Origin: Ciona savignyi
Lineage: Eukaryota; Chordata; Ascidiacea; Phlebobranchia; Cionidae
Length of the DNA stretch: 64,000 nt
Reading direction: 5' to 3'
Assembly: GCA_000149265.1 (NCBI GenBank)
Contig: CH002525.1
Span: forward strand, 538,969 to 602,968
The notes under the pieces are model-generated. The model was not told the origin of the DNA and ran no database searches. It was given only the letters and a program-made list of their open reading frames with translations. Numbering within the stretch: position 1 is the stretch's first letter; each line of letters begins with the position of its first letter. Made by a program: the position numbers and the translations under genes. Below, in pieces: positions 50,578-62,423 of the stretch.

Positions 50578-50655
50578 TGTATAGAACTAACGTTACAACG
50601 GAAAAGGACGAACTAGACCTGAACCATTTAGAAGTTTATTATCCATGCACACTCT
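50578..50655 (+). mobile_element. Right part of the old hAT-like repeat split by the Kolobok-type element
   Basis: GAACTAACGTTACAACGGAA, GACCTGAACCATTTAG and TATCCATGCACACTCTG match 23611-23685. With the left part at 48737-48854 this restores the order seen in the uninterrupted copy. Confidence 0.7.
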
Positions 50656-50737
50656 GTTAGGGTTGGGGTTAGAGCTTATACTTAGTTTTTTTTACATATA
50701 TAGTGTGTGCAGTTTCCTTCCTTTTAGTGTTGTCCCA
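50656..50737. mobile_element. MITE fragment (same family as 61890-62267)
   Basis: Starts with GTTAGGGTTGGGGTTAGAG and ends CAGTTTCCTTCCTTTTAGTG then TTGTCCCA, matching the internal part and right terminus of the MITE at 61890-62267. The left terminus is missing. Confidence 0.55.
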
Positions 50738-51544
50738 TTATTTCACTAGTTTTAAGCAATGTCAACTTAGTGCATAGCGCAAGCACACCACCGAATAGCC
50801 AGCATTTGGTTTCTAACCCATCACCTTTCGCCTGACAATTTTACGCGCTACTGGTAGTGGTACCATATGAGCTAACCGGCGCTATACAATTTGAAAAGAG
50901 AAGAATCGGCCTCCGAAAAAAAGAAAAAAAGATTTTGTCGTTCCGCACGAAACACTCTCTCCTAGGAATTGCTCGATGCCAAGCAGCTTTTTCTACCTTG
51001 ATTACGAACTTAAGAGTTGCTTTTTCGAAGAGAGCTGACATTCAGGGAAACAAGCGCAAATAAAAACACTATTTCGCATTAAATAAATGATACTGTGTAT
51101 TACTTTATTTTTAACATAATTGACATTTTTGACTGCAATATGTCGTCAAAGTTAGTAAGTTTCTAAATGTGCATTTAAAAGTAAAAAAAGTTTTGGAGCA
51201 CTGGTCTAACCCACTCCATTAATTAATGGGTTGAACTAGAAAAGTATAAATTTCTCAATCATATACGTCACACTACAATATAGCCCCGGTGGTGGGTACG
51301 AGATTATCTGACCACTGATTACCCGCGGATATTCAAATGTTAGTTTCAACTTAGCAGGACAAAAATTTGCAATTGTAAGACATTAAAGGTATTGTGACTA
51401 AACTGTTACATAACAGTCCATATTATAGCGTAGTTATAAAATTGCAATCAGTACAGACATGGAACATTACAAAAATGTAGCTGTACGTATATATGTGTGC
51501 TTTCCACTATAGTCTTTGGTGGGCGGCGAAGTCTCCAGCACTAT

Positions 51545-52627
51545 ATGGCAAAATCGGGAAAAGGGAAGAAAGCGAAGAAATCTCAACAGCAAGTGTCCCA
51601 AAATGCAGAGAACGATCACAGTCCTGTTGAAGGCATGTATAAGCTGTATACGTATCAATGTTTATTTGCACAATTACATAAATGTATGTACCCCTACACT
51701 TACTCTAAAACAAGTTTGATCTAAATGGTACAGACAGTGGCAGGACGATATCTGTAATATAGATAACTGTACTGTAATCTTTTTAAAAATAATTGGTCAA
51801 AAATAAATGTATATAGGCCAACCGGCGACGTTAACTGCTTATTAAGAAGAACTTGTGACTTTTAAATAATTTTAAATAATACTCGTGACTTTTAAATAAT
51901 TTCTCGTTAAAATAATTCGACATATTTGACAGACAACTCAGTTGTAGATGATGCATTTACACGAAAGAGTAATACGTATTGGATGGAACTTCGCAAACAA
52001 GCTATTTTCTTAGACATGAATCAACAGTTTAATAAGTAAGATGCGGTTAACCATGATACGGTACTTTCCTTTAAACTGTTACGCCTCCAAAGGTCGGATG
52101 GGGTTCATTTATAGACGTGTGATGTACGCTGGGCAGGGCGATCATATCCCAGCACGTGTTTTGAATTCAATTCTCGGCTTGGCCGAAGGTGCTTTTCCGA
52201 ACAAGGCACTTTATAGCGTAGCTCGTTTAAATCGGTTTTAAACGGGTTTTAAATATATAAGTATCTGTATCGCATGCAACAGACACCACTTCCAGTGGCA
52301 AACTATAAGCAAGCGGTGTTGGTTGTTCTAACGAATCTAACCAATGTAATAGGATAAAGTAGTAACGACTTGTTTTTTAATCACCGTGGCTTAAGTATCA
52401 CTAGGTCTGGAGATTTTTATGTTGACAAATTAGATCATTGTGCCTGCAATATATAAAAACTTAATATTTTTAGTTATAAAATAATAACTTTAACAACGCT
52501 TGGTTTCAGATCGTTTGGGTTCTCCTATTATATCGCCTACAATAGAGATGTCTACAACACGCCGATTGGTCCAAAACCTGAACAAAGTTCTGGGAAAAAG
52601 GGGAAAGGCAAAAAGAAGAAAAAATAA
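51545..52627 (+). CDS. Small lysine-rich protein of unknown function, four exons
   Basis: Spliced by hand: 51545-51636 (ATG in CTATATGGCA; donor AT|GTATAAG), a 20-base micro-exon 51734-51753 (acceptor GGTACAG, donor TCT|GTAATA), 51933-52035 (donor AA|GTAAG) and 52510-52627 (acceptor TTTCAG, stop TAA). The total is 333 nt, 110 aa plus stop, with all phases matching. The N-terminus is MAKSGKGKKAKKSQQQ, the centre DDAFTRKSNTYWMELRKQ and QFNKSFGFSYYIAYNRDVYN, and the C-terminus KKGKGKKKKK. No domain is recognised. Basic low-complexity ends around a short aromatic-rich core would suit a small structural or RNA/tubulin-associated protein, but that is speculation. Without the micro-exon the flanking exons are out of phase. 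Confidence 0.6.
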
Positions 52628-55398
52628 AATAAAATCGCATAAAAATGCTTTAACGCCACCTTAGTGTGTAATTTCGATATGAAATTGACGTCAATGTACG
52701 AATTTCATAAAAAACGTTCTTAAAATAAACAGCGTGGAGCATACGAAATTATATCTTAGGTACTATAAACAGGTTATAGGCCTATATAGAGGTGGGGAAA
52801 CTGGAAGGATTTGGTATTTCCTGTTTTATCTCCGTAAACAGGAAGACGCGTGAGAGTTATATATACCACAGAAAATCACCGGGTTAGCAGAGCTATTGCA
52901 GTATGTGTATATGATTGTGACATTCCCTTAGCTTTAGCACTCAACATGCTGACGTCCAGTCCACGGTTCGTTTAATTATCAAAGTGGTTACTACAAGGTC
53001 AATCTCCCAAATACGGCCCACGCTTGGTTTGCCAGAGTTAGTGTTTCTAGAAAGTGTGCGATAACTAATGAGTGTCAACCACGTTATAGCCACCACTATT
53101 TTTAAAACCTCTGTTGAATGTACGGTATATTTGTGCGCTTGCAGAAACGATTGGGTCCCCTGGCTACCTCATTATCCTTGGTATATCTTAGATAAAGTGT
53201 ATAACGTTTTTTTTGCAAACAAAAACTAATGCGTTCCGGAGTTGACGTGCTTTTCTATAACCTCACACGGTGTATCTTATATGGAGTATCACGTACTTCC
53301 TTCAAGCAGGAAGTGGTGAGTTCCTGAGTTACCAAATGCAAACTTAATATCTATGTTTTCCGAATAAAGTATTAACGTTGGTATAATTAAAAATAACGAC
53401 AATAGAAACAAAGAAAATATTTTTTTTATTAATATTATGTGGTCTTTTTGAAACTATTTCAATTTATGTAGCTTTTATAGTTATTAATTAGATCTACCAT
53501 GCACAATAAAATGACTAAAATGCGAGAAAGTGGTGGATATGCTAATATTTTTTGCTTGGCGGGAGTTTGCCTGGCGTGATTTATTTACAAATTTGTCACT
53601 GCATATCTAATACATTTTAACTAACACTTATAACAAGTTTAACTCATTAGTTCAGTTTATTTCTGTAATTATTAGTGAAAAATGACTATTTAGCGTTTTG
53701 AATGAGATTGAGTGTATGGGGTTTCCGGAAATGTAGTAAGTTATGAATTTTATATTTAATAGATTTCCCGTGGTAACTTGGTGTATGTAGTGTCCGTTTA
53801 TAACTTTTTAAGTTCATTTTATTCACCTACAACTTTTCTTACAATTTAAAGTGAATAATCCTCACCAGTTCCAAAATATTGGCTGTTATAAAAAATTAGT
53901 GCAGAACATTCGCAAACGGCAGTGGTATTTATAATTTTAGGTCTCGGGAATTTCTTGGGACAATTTCCTCAGAATTTGCCAATGTAGAACCAAACCATAT
54001 TAGCTAACTCCACCAGAAGATTTAACCCAACTGGGCATCCTTTTTCTTATTATATAAAGCGTAAATGTGACTCATCACTATTTTATGTGGAATTTAATAA
54101 ATGGGGATTAGCCTGAAAAGGGTTAGATAGGTGTGAAACAAACGCATCTCTTTTGCTCGTATTTACATCTTGTATACACTTATCTTAGTTTTATGTTCTC
54201 ACCTCATTCACATGCGTGAACGTTAAACATCTTTGATATTCTCACTGTAAGGTTAGGATACCTATTAATTAACCATCGGCGGGGAATCATTAACTACACA
54301 CTTTTTTTAAATTTACGATTCTTAGGATATTCCATGGTTAATAATCCTTAATAATTTATAAAATCCACTTTTATTTATAATTCAAATATAACTGATAACA
54401 GTTAACGAAAAACTAACCCTAACAATCACGTTGTTACACAGTACCCAGTAGTCGAGGATGTTTACAACGCTCTCTGCTTTGACCTTATATTGTTTATTTA
54501 AAAAGTGTGCTAACACAATTATTTGTTCACTAAGCAATTGTTTATTTCACCAGCTCGCATTACCAGTGCGGTAAGAGTATAGAGCGATAGCCAACTTTTA
54601 GGAATGATGCGTCGGACCACATTAGTGTGTGGTTGGATACATACAGCGGGCTGGACCTGCGCCACATTACAGGTTATTGTAAGATACAGTCTGGGGGCCG
54701 GTCAAAATCCCTTAGCGGGCCGTGTGTTGCCCAACCCCTGCTCTAAATGTTCAAAACCCGTCGTGCAGGGATGCGATGTAACATGTTACGTTTTTCTATC
54801 CGTTAGATATGTTGTACCCATTAAGCATGCCTTCAATTTGATGTATAGTTTATATACAAAAACCGCGGGGTGCTATATACGCAGGAAACTTCGAATAATC
54901 ATAATCCGCTTTCCAGGTGGTTGTTATTGAAAGTTTTATATGGACAGGCGTTTTTAAAACATTATTTTTTAGAATTTTAGCTCCACGCAAAATTTCTAAC
55001 TTTGCGTTTCCTTTGCCTTTTATATTTCTAGGTAAAACACTTTGGTGATTTAAATGGGGTTTAACAACAATGGTAAGGACTCTCCCGGATGCAACACGTT
55101 TTAATAACTTTGGAGAATTTAAAACCGCATTTGGACAGTACTACTTATAGTTTGTTCAACAAATTTCGACAAGTTATCGGATGGGAATCATGTATACAAT
55201 TTATACACACATGTATACAACTGTGGATTCCCCACCTACCCGTAAAGACACGGAAATCCGAGACGACGTCAGATGTGGTTTAAAATGTATTGCAATTTGA
55301 TTAAAAATGTAATAGTAAGCCGAAAAAGGTCAGTTTTTCAGTTTAGAATTTTAGGTTGTCCATAAAAAAACAAGGGTTTTTGAAATAAAAATCCTCTT
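52628..55398. other. Intergenic stretch with repeat remnants
   Basis: No gene was supported. A SINE remnant (GGGTTAGCAGAGCTATTGCA) lies at about 52880-52925. Around 54640-54740 a block ending GGGCCGTGTGTTGCCCAACC/CCTG resembles a hAT terminus. The open frames at 54604-54930 and 55089-55283 fall in or beside these repeats and lack family resemblance. Confidence 0.6.
54600..54740 (-). mobile_element. hAT-like terminal fragment
   Basis: On the minus strand it begins CAGGGGTTGGGCAACACAC followed by GGCCCGCTAAGG, the type of end found in hAT elements that carry a pseudo-CGGCCCGC block. No matching opposite end or target duplication was located. Confidence 0.5.
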
Positions 55399-58300
55399 TC
55401 ACTGCTGACTTGATGATTGTTGATCATTTTCTTTGCTTATCTTTACGTTTTCCTTTAATTGTTTGGTGTAAACTTCCAATAGTGGAACAGGGTCCTGTAG
55501 ATATACAAAAGAAAGAATATTCTGTAATTGCACTTTGGCAAAAACTGCATTATATCATATAGTATGTGTTTTTAAGTTGAAAAAAAACATGAAGGAATTA
55601 TATTTAGGACTCCTATAACCAGGGCTGCAACAATATATCGTAGTCGCGATACTATCAATACTGTGCGACCATACTAATAAACGAGTATCGCGATTATCGT
55701 ATCAACGCATTATTTTATGAGGTAACTTTTCCAAATATTGCGTCTAGAAATCGGTAAAAATAGCGTTTATGCACTAAAAAACGCATTTTTATGTCAACAC
55801 ACCTGGTAATAATGTAATAATGATCGCAATAAACCGTAGCTTAACGCTTATTATTATGTATTATTGATACTCTATTAGGGCCATGGACCATGGTATTATA
55901 TATTTGGATTTATACAAGCTAACTTTCCTTACTTACAACATAGGATAACTTATGTTGTATTACGTAATATAAAGTTCAACAACCAACTTGTGAATGTTTG
56001 TTTATATAACGATAAGAATCGAATAATTAACATGTAAATGGCGTTTTAAGCAATTAAAGCAATATTTACGAACGACGCACATGGGTGTCAGGCAAACTTT
56101 TCGTTTCTGACGCAAATACCTGGGCTATCCCTTCAGTAGGTGTATAAAGGGTGGTTAGGTTTTACACCAGTTTGTAAGTTTATTAAAATAATTATAAATA
56201 AGGTTGATTTCACCTGCAAGCCCATTAAATGATACACTATAGTTTTATTGTCGCCAAGAAACGCATTTTAGTCCGTTAAAGGAATTTAATTTAGAGTTTG
56301 GGAATAACCCGTGCTACTTACGAAAATCGCGATTATCGATACCTTTTTAAAAGTATCGTTGCCGCCCAAGTTGTAAGCCGTTTTGGCCCACTTACTTAAC
56401 ACCAGCAATATGAATACTTCATTTTCAAACATTTAAAAGCACAAGATCATGGGGTGTATTTCACTTACCGACTATAAAAGGTGAACCTACATTTTATTTA
56501 ATCAATAACTTACAAAAATTCCTGCCTTCTTTTCGATATTATATTGCTTTTCCATGGCCTCGGTCAATGTTAAACCAACCCAACTTGCTTCTTCTTTGTC
56601 AATAATATATTTCTAAAAGTTTAAAAGAATTTTTTTATTTAAAATTAATTTATAGTGACTAAAACATGCTGTGAGACTATTTAGCCAATTCAATTTAAAA
56701 TATAACATAAAATCTTAATAGTTTTATTGGTATCTAGCAGTCGTATGAAAATTTTAGCCTAAAAGGTATGACATAGAACCTAGTCACTTTCTATTCCATT
56801 TTGGGTAAAATTGTTTCTTTAACTTAATGGTTTAAGTAAAAGCGGAGGTTGTTTCACTTTTTGATAAAAAAAAAAAGGATGTCGGTATGGTTATAAAATT
56901 AGATTGGCATTCATTTTAAGCCAAATTTAGTTCACATGAGGCGTGTCAGAGGTGCATTTCAAATTTACGTCTATGAAGCTACCTATTTTAACGTCTTCTG
57001 CATTTTTACATTAGAGGTGAAAAACTATGTTTGTGTACATAGTGTATGTGTTGTTGCTGTGTTAACCTTGCTGTAAAAAGAAACATAATTTAAAACAAAT
57101 CTTACCTTATATTTTTTAATAATTTGGTCTTTTTTAACCTTATTTTCAGGAAATAAATTTTCCTGGTCAGCTAATTTAAGCAGCATTTTGCGTTTCAGTC
57201 GAACCCCAAGTCCCTCGAGTATTTTATCCGATGTCTAAAATTTTAAATAATGTATACTTTTAAATTGAATACATGATTTTTAAAGCAATTCTATTTTTAT
57301 GTGTAACCTTGGACAAGGAAATTCACAAATGTTGCATTATACGGTTATACCACATAATTTTTAGTTGATATTCAGGGTTTTGTTGATACAGATCACTTGC
57401 ATTTAAACTGATTCATAACTATCGTTGTATGTAAAAGTAAGTTAGTCAATAGTTGGGGTAATACATTTAAGCATCTACACACCTGAAGTATAAAATGATC
57501 AAAACCATATGCTTCATCAATAAGATCTAGTGTTAAAGCAGTGACGGCAATGGTGAACTTCTTGTCAAGTATTTCACTGTAAAGACTTCTTGTAAATAGC
57601 TGTGGGTTCCAAACTTTTAAGAATTTGCGGGACATCTGCATAAAAATATTACTGAGTTTTAAGTACATCCTCCAGGTTGTGGCAATGCAACTACGCAAGG
57701 TACCTTTTTTCCTCGGGCATATTTGAACCCGTAAACAACTCCTTCTCCAGCCCAAATGCCGTCACGTGATTCTGAAGGGTACTTTACTTGCAACGGAATA
57801 TTTTCTACACGCTCGGGCTCACCGTTTTCTTTCTTTCTCCACAAACCTTAATTGTATCATTATGAATTGTTTAGCTACTAATCAAAGAGAGGCAGCATGG
57901 TAGGATACTTATCTTTATCGCCAATGATGGACAACACCAGGGTAAGTGGGTGGAGTCATCATACTATAAGCAAATGGCTGATTATCTTATGCCGGCAAGC
58001 TTATTACCAGGGCAATTGCAGTGTGGTAAAATGCAGTGGTTACTGGGCCTAGCCCGGGTCATAGCTTATTAGTTGGCCTTTGTGATCAAGCAGTTGGTGT
58101 CACATTAGCAATTTTGTAGTTGGATGGTAGTCCATGGAGAAGCGAAGAGTGGGGGAAGGGGATATTAAATGTTTATATGCAAAATTTATTAAGAAGTTTT
58201 ATACCAAGGATTTAACAACACCTGAAGCTTGTGGTCGTTTTGTTCCAGTTTCAAGTTTTTGATACAACAGTGACCTTTTTTCTTCGAATGAATTGCGCCA

Positions 58301-58756
58301 TTTTTCAGGCAACCTATTTAGTGAATTCAAACATATGTAAGTGGTGTTAAGCATGTTGTGCACCAACTGGGCTTTTCTCTATAGTCTATATGTATTTTGT
58401 TCTAGCGTTAAAAACACAAAGTGATTAAGTTTCCTTGAATAAAGTTTGCCTATATTACTTAATATAAGAATTACAGCATGTTACAGGGAAAATCCATTTG
58501 TACCAAGGATCTCACACTCGCATGAAACAATTATTGCTATGGGCGTAAAAATATGGCAAATGTGTGTATATCCAATTATTCATGTATTTTATAAAAATAA
58601 GTGGGCTGCCATAAAAAAATATACCGGTACCTGTTATATATGGGGTATTTAATGGCAGGATTAAATAAATAATCATTTCTTGGTCTTTTATGAACCCAAC
58701 TTGATCTGCCAGGTTTATATACAGGAAGTGGGATTTTATGTAGAGGTAGAGGCAAC
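55399..58756 (-). CDS. MRPL28: Mitochondrial large-subunit ribosomal protein bL28m, first exon not found
   Basis: Component of the mitochondrial 39S ribosomal subunit. Exons 5' to 3': 58631-58756, 58222-58313, 57704-57846, 57483-57635, 57106-57234, 56514-56612, 55399-55494 (stop). They total 838 nt with consistent phases, leaving one base owed to an upstream exon. Collinear with human MRPL28: LPLHK near the N-terminus; [95 protein letters not shown]. The tail ends in a short Ser/Gln run. No in-frame ATG precedes the conserved region in the recognised exons, so the start is upstream; a possible short exon at about 58880-58910 (reading MLFNNLLAVK) fits the phase only with a weak donor. Confidence 0.92.
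55628..56370. mobile_element. Candidate hAT-like MITE
   Basis: Left end CAGGGCTGCAACAATATATC followed by GTAGTCGCGATACTATC; right end, read on the minus strand, GGGCGGCAACGATACTTTT then GGTATCGATAATCGCGATT. The CAGGGCTGCAAC start is common among hAT elements. The right terminus is degenerate and no 8-bp duplication was found, so the call is tentative. It lies in the last MRPL28 intron. Confidence 0.45.
57940..58045. mobile_element. Degenerate SINE remnant in an MRPL28 intron
   Basis: TTACCAGGGCAATTGCAGTG and neighbouring blocks resemble the SINE body (TTACCAGAGCTATTGCAGTG at about 60010) in antisense orientation. The tail is unrecognisable. Confidence 0.4.
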
Positions 58757-58984
58757 CTAAAAAAACGAGATGATTACAAGTAAATAAACTGTGTGATTAA
58801 TAGAATTGAATTCCTAAGCCTATTACTATGATTAAACAGAGTTCAAGATTTGATCAGGACCATTTCACCGCTAATAGGTTATTAAATAACATCTTCGGTA
58901 GCTGAATACTGAACTTTAAGCACAATTCGGTGGCTTGAAGGAAGTACTGAACATTAAATTTCAAACTTAGGCAAGGAAAAAAGT

Positions 58985-59640
58985 AGGATAATAACCCTTC
59001 CCGCTTATGTTATTACCCATCCCGCTCAAGTTATAACCCATCAGGCTCAATTTAATGAATTACCCTGTCTCGCTTATCGCACCCTGCTGTCCAGAAGATT
59101 AGTGATGCCCGACTAAAAACCTAAATGGCGCCGAATAGGAGTATATAGTAATTAACAAACAAGTAAAAACTTGGTAGGCTACTGAATGGCACTAGCGGAG
59201 AAAGATATCTCACAATCACGCTTTCGGGCTAAACCTTTTTCTAAAGCCGGCTCCCCCTTAGTACCGGTAATGATCGCGCTTTACCGCACACCATTCTTCA
59301 TTGCTTTATATCGTTTAATTTGGATCGCTTAGGTTAGGTTCTTTCGCTACGTTTGGTAGCCGCGTCCGCTATATTTAATAAATTATATCTTTCTTTTTTT
59401 TAATGACGTGTTTTAACGACGGGAAAATAATGAAACTAAACTAAACAATTAAATCCATTGAACCTGATCGTATTTAAAGGGCTTTACTAATCTGCGGGAC
59501 AGCGGGGCGAGACACATACCATATCTTATGAGTATGAGCCAGATGGGTTATTTTTTTTTCATTAACTTGGAATATGAGCGGGATTGGTTCTTTTGTCATT
59601 AACTTGAGCAGGATGGGTTATAACGCAAGCAAGAATGAGT
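58985..59640. repeat. Candidate foldback element with repeated CGGGATGGGTTATAAC arms
   Basis: The minus strand of 58985-59105 (CTGGACAGCAGGGTGCGATA ... GATGGGTTATAACTTGAGCG) resembles the plus strand of 59497-59640 (GGGACAGCGGGGCGAGACA ... CAGGATGGGTTATAACGC). The two arms face each other across about 390 bp. Each arm also repeats a TTGAGCGGGATGGGTTA motif two or three times. No terminal duplication was identified. Confidence 0.45.
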
Positions 59641-59919
59641 TTATCATGAGTGGTAAGAAGTATTTCCGTCACAAAAATGAGTATGACAGGGTAAGGGTAT
59701 ATCATGATATGATCTGTCCCCTTCATGATGTACCCTCACCCAGCCCCGCTCATGTTAGTGACAAAAACACCCCTTCACCACTCTCCCCAAAATAGTGTTT
59801 TGTCCCGCATGTTTTTTTGTCGAAAAAGAGTGTGTTTTCTCGCCCCTCTGTCCTCATCTTTAACCCCAAGTTCCACTTTCACATCTGAGTAACTCTTCAA
59901 ACGTAATGGATACGATACA

Positions 59920-60326
59920 ATAGGATATTCATCTTTATCCGTGAATGGGAAAACCAAGGGGGTTATAACATGAGCAATCGTCATATTACCTCGCGCCCTT
60001 TGTCGGGTTACCAGAGCTATTGCAGTGCGTTGTATATGACACGTTCTTTCAATTTGGTAGAACCCATTAATCCGCTGGGTTTTAAAGGCAATGTCCGTAA
60101 AGTGTCTTGCCCAAGAAGACAACCAACTAGCTAGCGACCAGTTTCGCACCTTTGTTGTATATGACACGCTCCTTCAATTTGGTAGAATCCATTAATCCGC
60201 TTGGGTTCAGGCAATCTCCGTAAAGTGTCTTGCCCAAGGACACAACCGACTAGCTAGAGACGAGTTTCGCACCTGTAACCTTTCGATTAAAAGGCAACGC
60301 ACTTAACCGCTAGACCAACCGGCCGG
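59920..60326 (-). mobile_element. tRNA-derived SINE with internal duplication (antisense)
   Basis: Plus strand: TAGGATATTCATCTTTATCC, GAGCAATCGTC, TTACCAGAGCTATTGCAGTG, GTGTCTTGCCCAAG, ending in a tRNA-like head CGCTAGACCAACCGGCCGG. The segment TATATGACACG...GTCTTGCCCAAG...ACTAGCTAG occurs twice in tandem (about 60030-60140 and 60155-60260), making this copy about 407 bp against 277 bp for the copy at 20924. The open frame 60167-59775 lies inside it. Confidence 0.85.
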
Positions 60327-60941
60327 ACACTTAATTTACAAAAATAAAACAAATAATAATTATAAATATTTACACACACACAAACCTGGACATGTTTATG
60401 TTTAGCTTGCAGTTGTCTCAGGACATTTGATTTCTTTACCAATGACACAGCTAATATACAGACACGAATTATTACGTAGGGCTTAAAAATACAGACTCAT
60501 CATCAATTTTATTTTGCTTGTTCATGTTTTTTACGGGAGTATAATATTTCTTTTAAAGTTATATTTCGCAAAAAGAGTAGGAAAAAATGGTACTAATTTT
60601 AAAATTGAATTGTGCAAGTGCAACTCAAGTTAAAGTACTTGACGGATGTACAACATATTAATTAATGTGGCGTATATTTAGTGCCAGTGATTTAGATGGC
60701 AGGTAAGCTAAATTGCGATATACAAATGACCCTTAAATAAAAGTAATTACATTTGTATTTAATAACCAAATACTAAGCGACGAATCGGTATCAAATTTAT
60801 AGCAGAGGAAATTATATATTAAGTTTATTTTTGTTTTTGAAAAGTTGACGATACATAATATTATAACTCCTATCCACCACCTTTTCCCTAGCAACCTTAC
60901 CAACGCTTTCTGTGCGAATGGCCTGCGGTTTAATGTATTGC

Positions 60942-61170
60942 GGTACCTCTAAATACTACAGGACCGCTTGAACCGCATGAAGCGTTTGAATCGCTTGGTG
61001 TGCTTACTATACTCTGTAATTACAAAAGTCATGATATTAATGTTAGGGTTGGGTTTAAAGTTAGTTCTGGGGTTGAGACTTGAGATTAATGTTTGGAACA
61101 GGGTTAAAATTACTTTTCATGGCAATGGCAATCTAAGTGATCCAAGCGGCCTGTAGTATTTAGAGGTACC
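60942..61170. mobile_element. MITE with GGTACCTCTAAATACTACAG termini
   Basis: 229 bp with near-perfect inverted ends GGTACCTCTAAATACTACAG(G) followed on both sides by CCGCTTG. The interior holds TTAGGGTTGGGTTTAAAG and TTAGTTCTGGGGTTGAGA, shared with the MITE at 61890-62267 despite different termini. No clear target duplication was found. Confidence 0.75.
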
Positions 61171-61290
61171 CAATTTATTGTATGTAAAATTTAGAATTTT
61201 TAAGTTAATACCGTAGTTTAAACTATTTAGTTTAGTAAACATCCAACTACTTCATCATAATTGCTAAATCACCCTATGCTGGGAACGAGG

Positions 61291-61598
61291 CCCTACTGGA
61301 AAGTTCGTATGATGCGCCGGATATATTCTTCGCATGATGCGCCGGATTCGTCGCGCACGAACTACTTTTTTGGGTATTGGCGCAGAAAACTCCAAAAATC
61401 ATGCTGGAGTGATTACACTTCATTTCATTTATGTCAGTATTTGTGACAATTTAAGCTTTATATTTTAAAGTTTTAATGGAAAATGATGCAACTTTGTTTG
61501 TTGTGGCGCAAATTAGTATTGATGGCGTGGCGCAAAATTTAGGTTAAAAAATGTTGGCGCAAAAATCCGGCGCACAGAAAACGAACTTCCCAATAGGG
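61291..61598. mobile_element. hAT-type MITE with imperfect 8-bp target duplication
   Basis: 308 bp. Left end CCCTACTGGAAAGTTCGTAT and right end (minus strand) CCCTATTGGGAAGTTCGTTT, both followed by GCGCCGGAT. Flanks GAACGAGG (61283-61290) and GATCAAGG (61599-61606) match at six of eight positions, suggesting an aged 8-bp duplication. The interior repeats TGGCGCAAA several times. Confidence 0.8.
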
Positions 61599-61751
61599 GA
61601 TCAAGGCAATCTGACTCTTGTCCGTGTGATAGCCTATGATGTTTAAGTAATATATTTTGTGTATTTTAAGTAAATTAAAAACTAAACCAATTTTAATGTA
61701 ACAACATTGACATGTTTAACTAAAAAATGGTATTTCTACTGTTTAATTAGT

Positions 61752-61889
61752 ATAGGATAGTATATTCATGTTTATTCCAGTAATGGAAAAACCAAGGGGG
61801 TTAACACATGGTCAATCTTCAGATCAGCCCACGCCCACCGTCGGGTTAACGGAGCTATTGCAGTGTGTTGTGTACTATTGACATGTTCC
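61752..61889 (-). mobile_element. SINE, first part, interrupted by a MITE
   Basis: Plus strand GATAGTATATTCATGTTTAT, GGAAAAACCAAGGGGGTTAA, GGTCAATCTTCAGATCA, GGAGCTATTGCAGTGTGTTG, ending ACATGTTCC where the MITE begins. It continues at 62268. Confidence 0.85.
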
Positions 61890-62267
61890 TGGGGAAAACT
61901 AAAAGGAGGAAAGGTGGGAAACCGGTCTCTCTATTCCGCTAGAGTTAGTTTAAACATGGGGTTGGAGTTAGGGTTAGTTCTGGGGTTGAGATTAGTGTTT
62001 AGGGCAGGGTTTAAATTAGTGTTTAGGGCAGGGCAATGAACCTAGCTGACCTAGCGCTGGACATAGCGGACCTATCGGACCTGTACAAAATAAAGGGACC
62101 CTGGGAAACTGCAAACTAAAATAAAGATTAGAGTTGTTTTTAAAGTTGGGGTTGGAGTTAGTTCTGGGGTTGAGATTGGTTTTAGGGTTAGTTCTGGGGT
62201 TAAGAGAATTAGTTTCCATAGTTTTAGTGAGTAGTTTCCCTTCTTTCCTCTCTTTAGTGTTGCCCCA
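61890..62267. mobile_element. MITE nested in a SINE
   Basis: 378 bp with inverted ends: TGGGGAAAACTAAAAGGAGG on the left and, on the minus strand, TGGGGCAACACTAAAGAGAG on the right, both followed by GAAAG..GGGAAAC. The interior has repeated GTTAGTTCTGGGGTTGAGAT and TTAGGGCAGGGTTTAAAT. It splits a SINE between ACATGTTCC and TATTCTTTTAATTT, which are adjacent in intact copies. A fragment of the same family lies at 50656-50737. Confidence 0.85.
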
Positions 62268-62423
62268 TATTCTTTTAATTTAGTAGAACCCATTAATTCG
62301 CTGGGTTCAGGCAATGTCTGTTAAGTGCCTTGACCAAAGTCATAAACAAGCTAGTGACTATTTTCGAAACTACAAGCCTGTGATTCAGAGGCGACGCACT
62401 AATCCACCAGACTAACCAGTCGC
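62268..62423 (-). mobile_element. SINE, second part (tRNA-like head)
   Basis: TTTAGTAGAACCCATTAATT, AAGTGCCTTGACCAAAG and the head CGACGCACTAATCCACCAG complete the SINE whose first part is 61752-61889. Confidence 0.82.

Noticed and set aside
59775..60167. 130-codon minus-strand open frame
   Set aside because: It lies inside a tRNA-derived SINE and its flank.
60380..60470. Possible short minus-strand exon reading SLVKKSNVLRQLQAKHKHVQ
   Set aside because: It has plausible splice borders and an open frame, but its phase does not fit MRPL28 and no partner exon or family was found.
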